DNA of 64,000 nucleotides. It comes from Mitsuaria sp. GD03876. Lineage in GTDB: Bacteria > Pseudomonadota > Gammaproteobacteria > Burkholderiales > Burkholderiaceae_C. The DNA lies in NCBI RefSeq assembly GCF_029840635.1, contig NZ_JAOCCU010000023.1, forward strand, positions 40,593 to 104,592. Direction: 5' to 3'. The translations under genes were made by a program, and so were the position numbers. Under the pieces are notes generated by a model. That model was not told where the DNA came from. It ran no database searches and saw only the letters and a list, made by a program, of their open reading frames with translations. Positions 63,183-64,000 of this stretch are shown piece after piece. Each line of letters begins with the position of its first letter. Within the stretch, counting starts at the first letter, position 1.

Positions 63183-63862
63183 CTCCCGATCCTTCCCCAG
63201 GCGGCACCGGCATCGCCGGCGGCCCGGCCGCGCCGGTGCGCCTGCTGCTGGTCGACGACCATCCGCTGGTGCGCGAGGGCGTGCGCTCGCGGCTGCAGGG
63301 CGAGCCGCGCTACCTGGTCGTCGGCGAGGCCGGCAACGCCGAGGAGGCGATGGTGATGCTGATCGCCACGCAGCCGCAGGTGGTGCTGCTGGACGTCGGG
63401 CTGAAGGGGCACAACGGCATCCAGCTGGCGCAGACGATGCTGGAACGCGCGCCCGACCTGCGGGTGCTGATGTACAGCATGTACGACAACCCCGAGTACG
63501 TGCAGCGCGCGCTGCAGGCCGGCGCCCGCGGCTACGTGCTCAAGGACGCGCCGGCGGGCGAGATCGTCGCGGCGATCGACGCCGTCGCCGCGGGCGGCAC
63601 CTTCCTGAGCCCGGGCGTGTCCAAGCGCATGTTCCGCAGCCAGCAGCCGCGGCCCATCCTGTCGCCGCGCGAGAGCGAGATCCTGTCCGCGCTCGGCCGC
63701 GGCGAGTCCAGCAAGCAGATCGCCAAGGCGCTGGACCTGTCGGTGCGCACCGTCGAGACGCATCGCCAGAACATCAAGCGCAAGCTCGAGCTCGAAGGCC
63801 AGGCCGAGCTGATCCGCTACGCCGTCGAGCACGCGCGCGGCCTGCACCGCGACGTGTCCTAG
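63179..63862 (+). CDS. LuxR-type response regulator (NarL family)
   Basis: A 227-residue DNA-binding response regulator. Receiver: VDDHPLVREG with phosphoacceptor Asp72 (LLDVGLKGHNG) and YVLKDAPAG. C-terminal HTH: LSPRESEILSALGRG and SVRTVETHRQNIKRKL. Cognate partner of the preceding Cache kinase by the ATGA overlap. Target genes unknown; the ligand of the sensor is probably a small organic acid, as for other Cache domains. Confidence 0.95.
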   Translation: MTPDPSPGGTGIAGGPAAPVRLLLVDDHPLVREGVRSRLQGEPRYLVVGEAGNAEEAMVMLIATQPQVVLLDVGLKGHNGIQLAQTMLERAPDLRVLMYSMYDNPEYVQRALQAGARGYVLKDAPAGEIVAAIDAVAAGGTFLSPGVSKRMFRSQQPRPILSPRESEILSALGRGESSKQIAKALDLSVRTVETHRQNIKRKLELEGQAELIRYAVEHARGLHRDVS

Positions 63863-64000
63863 TTCCCCCATCGGGCGAGGAACCCGGCCTCCGGGCCCCG
63901 GCACGCAGCGCGTTTCCCTTTCGCGCCCTGCCGGGCGCCGCCGATGATGTGGCCTTCCTCCGCCGCTTGCGCCTCCGCCATTCCGACCGTCGTCCAGGAC
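63863..64000. other. Window end, no gene called
   Basis: 138 bases after the response regulator stop. No terminator hairpin with a T tract is evident. A gene may begin or end beyond the window. Confidence 0.3.

Overview
The window is a 64-kb piece of a very GC-rich chromosome, about 70 percent GC by eye. Several things point to a betaproteobacterium of the order Burkholderiales, probably near Roseateles, Mitsuaria or Rubrivivax: the argF-argD-DUF3579 block close to rpsT and murJ, the hda-HAD-pcnB-folK run, the rpsP-rimM-trmD-rplS operon, and the questin-oxidase/MFS/Fe-S-regulator operon. This placement is inferred from gene order and protein character; no database was searched. I see no tRNA, rRNA, CRISPR array, insertion sequence or prophage.

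Layout. 1-6.1 kb: accessory hydrolases (an exported alpha/beta hydrolase, a Tat-exported YtcJ-type amidohydrolase, an exported amidohydrolase_2 protein) and two small unknown membrane proteins. 6.2-13 kb: a starch/maltodextrin cluster of three exported GH13 enzymes (neopullulanase-like, alpha-amylase and, divergently, pullulanase) with a paired operator-like motif between the divergent genes. 13-18.4 kb: a TPR/transglutaminase-like lipoprotein, a CxxC-cluster protein, a Ser/Thr kinase fused to a universal-stress domain coupled to a metallophosphoesterase, and a periplasmic solute-binding-like protein. 18.4-25.4 kb: argF, argD, DUF3579, an M14 peptidase overlapping an alpha/beta hydrolase, a 105-bp palindromic element, rpsT and murJ. 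25.5-32.1 kb: SirB1-like protein, hda, HAD phosphatase, pcnB, folK, DUF486, and a DUF47-pit phosphate uptake pair behind a palindrome/Pho-box-like site. 32.1-37.7 kb: TM2 protein, GNAT acetyltransferase, rpsP-rimM-trmD-rplS, a Nudix CoA pyrophosphatase and a CobD-like membrane protein. 37.7-43.2 kb: SDR, RluA-type pseudouridine synthase and tyrosine phosphatase on the minus strand; then, divergently, an operon of a VOC-questin oxidase fusion, an MFS exporter and a Cys-rich (SufR-like) regulator, preceded by an AT-rich inverted repeat. 43.2-50 kb: a multi-TM patatin phospholipase of lower GC, a thioesterase, a YbaK/DUF1289/HCCA-isomerase operon and an MHS-family transporter with a large periplasmic insertion. 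50-56 kb: a harpin-like lytic transglycosylase with 33-bp repeats, a small helical protein, an orphan HAMP histidine kinase, a degenerate GGDEF protein and an EamA transporter. 56-64 kb: a divergent SDR, a repeat-bearing small ORF, a second EamA transporter, quinone oxidoreductase, a PAS histidine kinase, lspA and a Cache-domain NarL-type two-component system.

How the genes work together. The GH13 trio could degrade alpha-glucans outside the cytoplasm under one regulator. DUF47 and Pit form a low-affinity phosphate uptake unit. The kinase/Usp and phosphatase genes look like a reversible phosphorylation pair. The VOC-questin oxidase, exporter and Fe-S regulator look like a redox-sensed aromatic detoxification operon. 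The Gly/Gln-rich lytic transglycosylase lacks a Sec signal and resembles type III-secreted harpin/transglycosylase proteins. The most noteworthy items are the VOC-questin oxidase operon with its candidate operator, the harpin-transglycosylase chimera, the paired operators of the amylase cluster, and the 105-bp palindrome.
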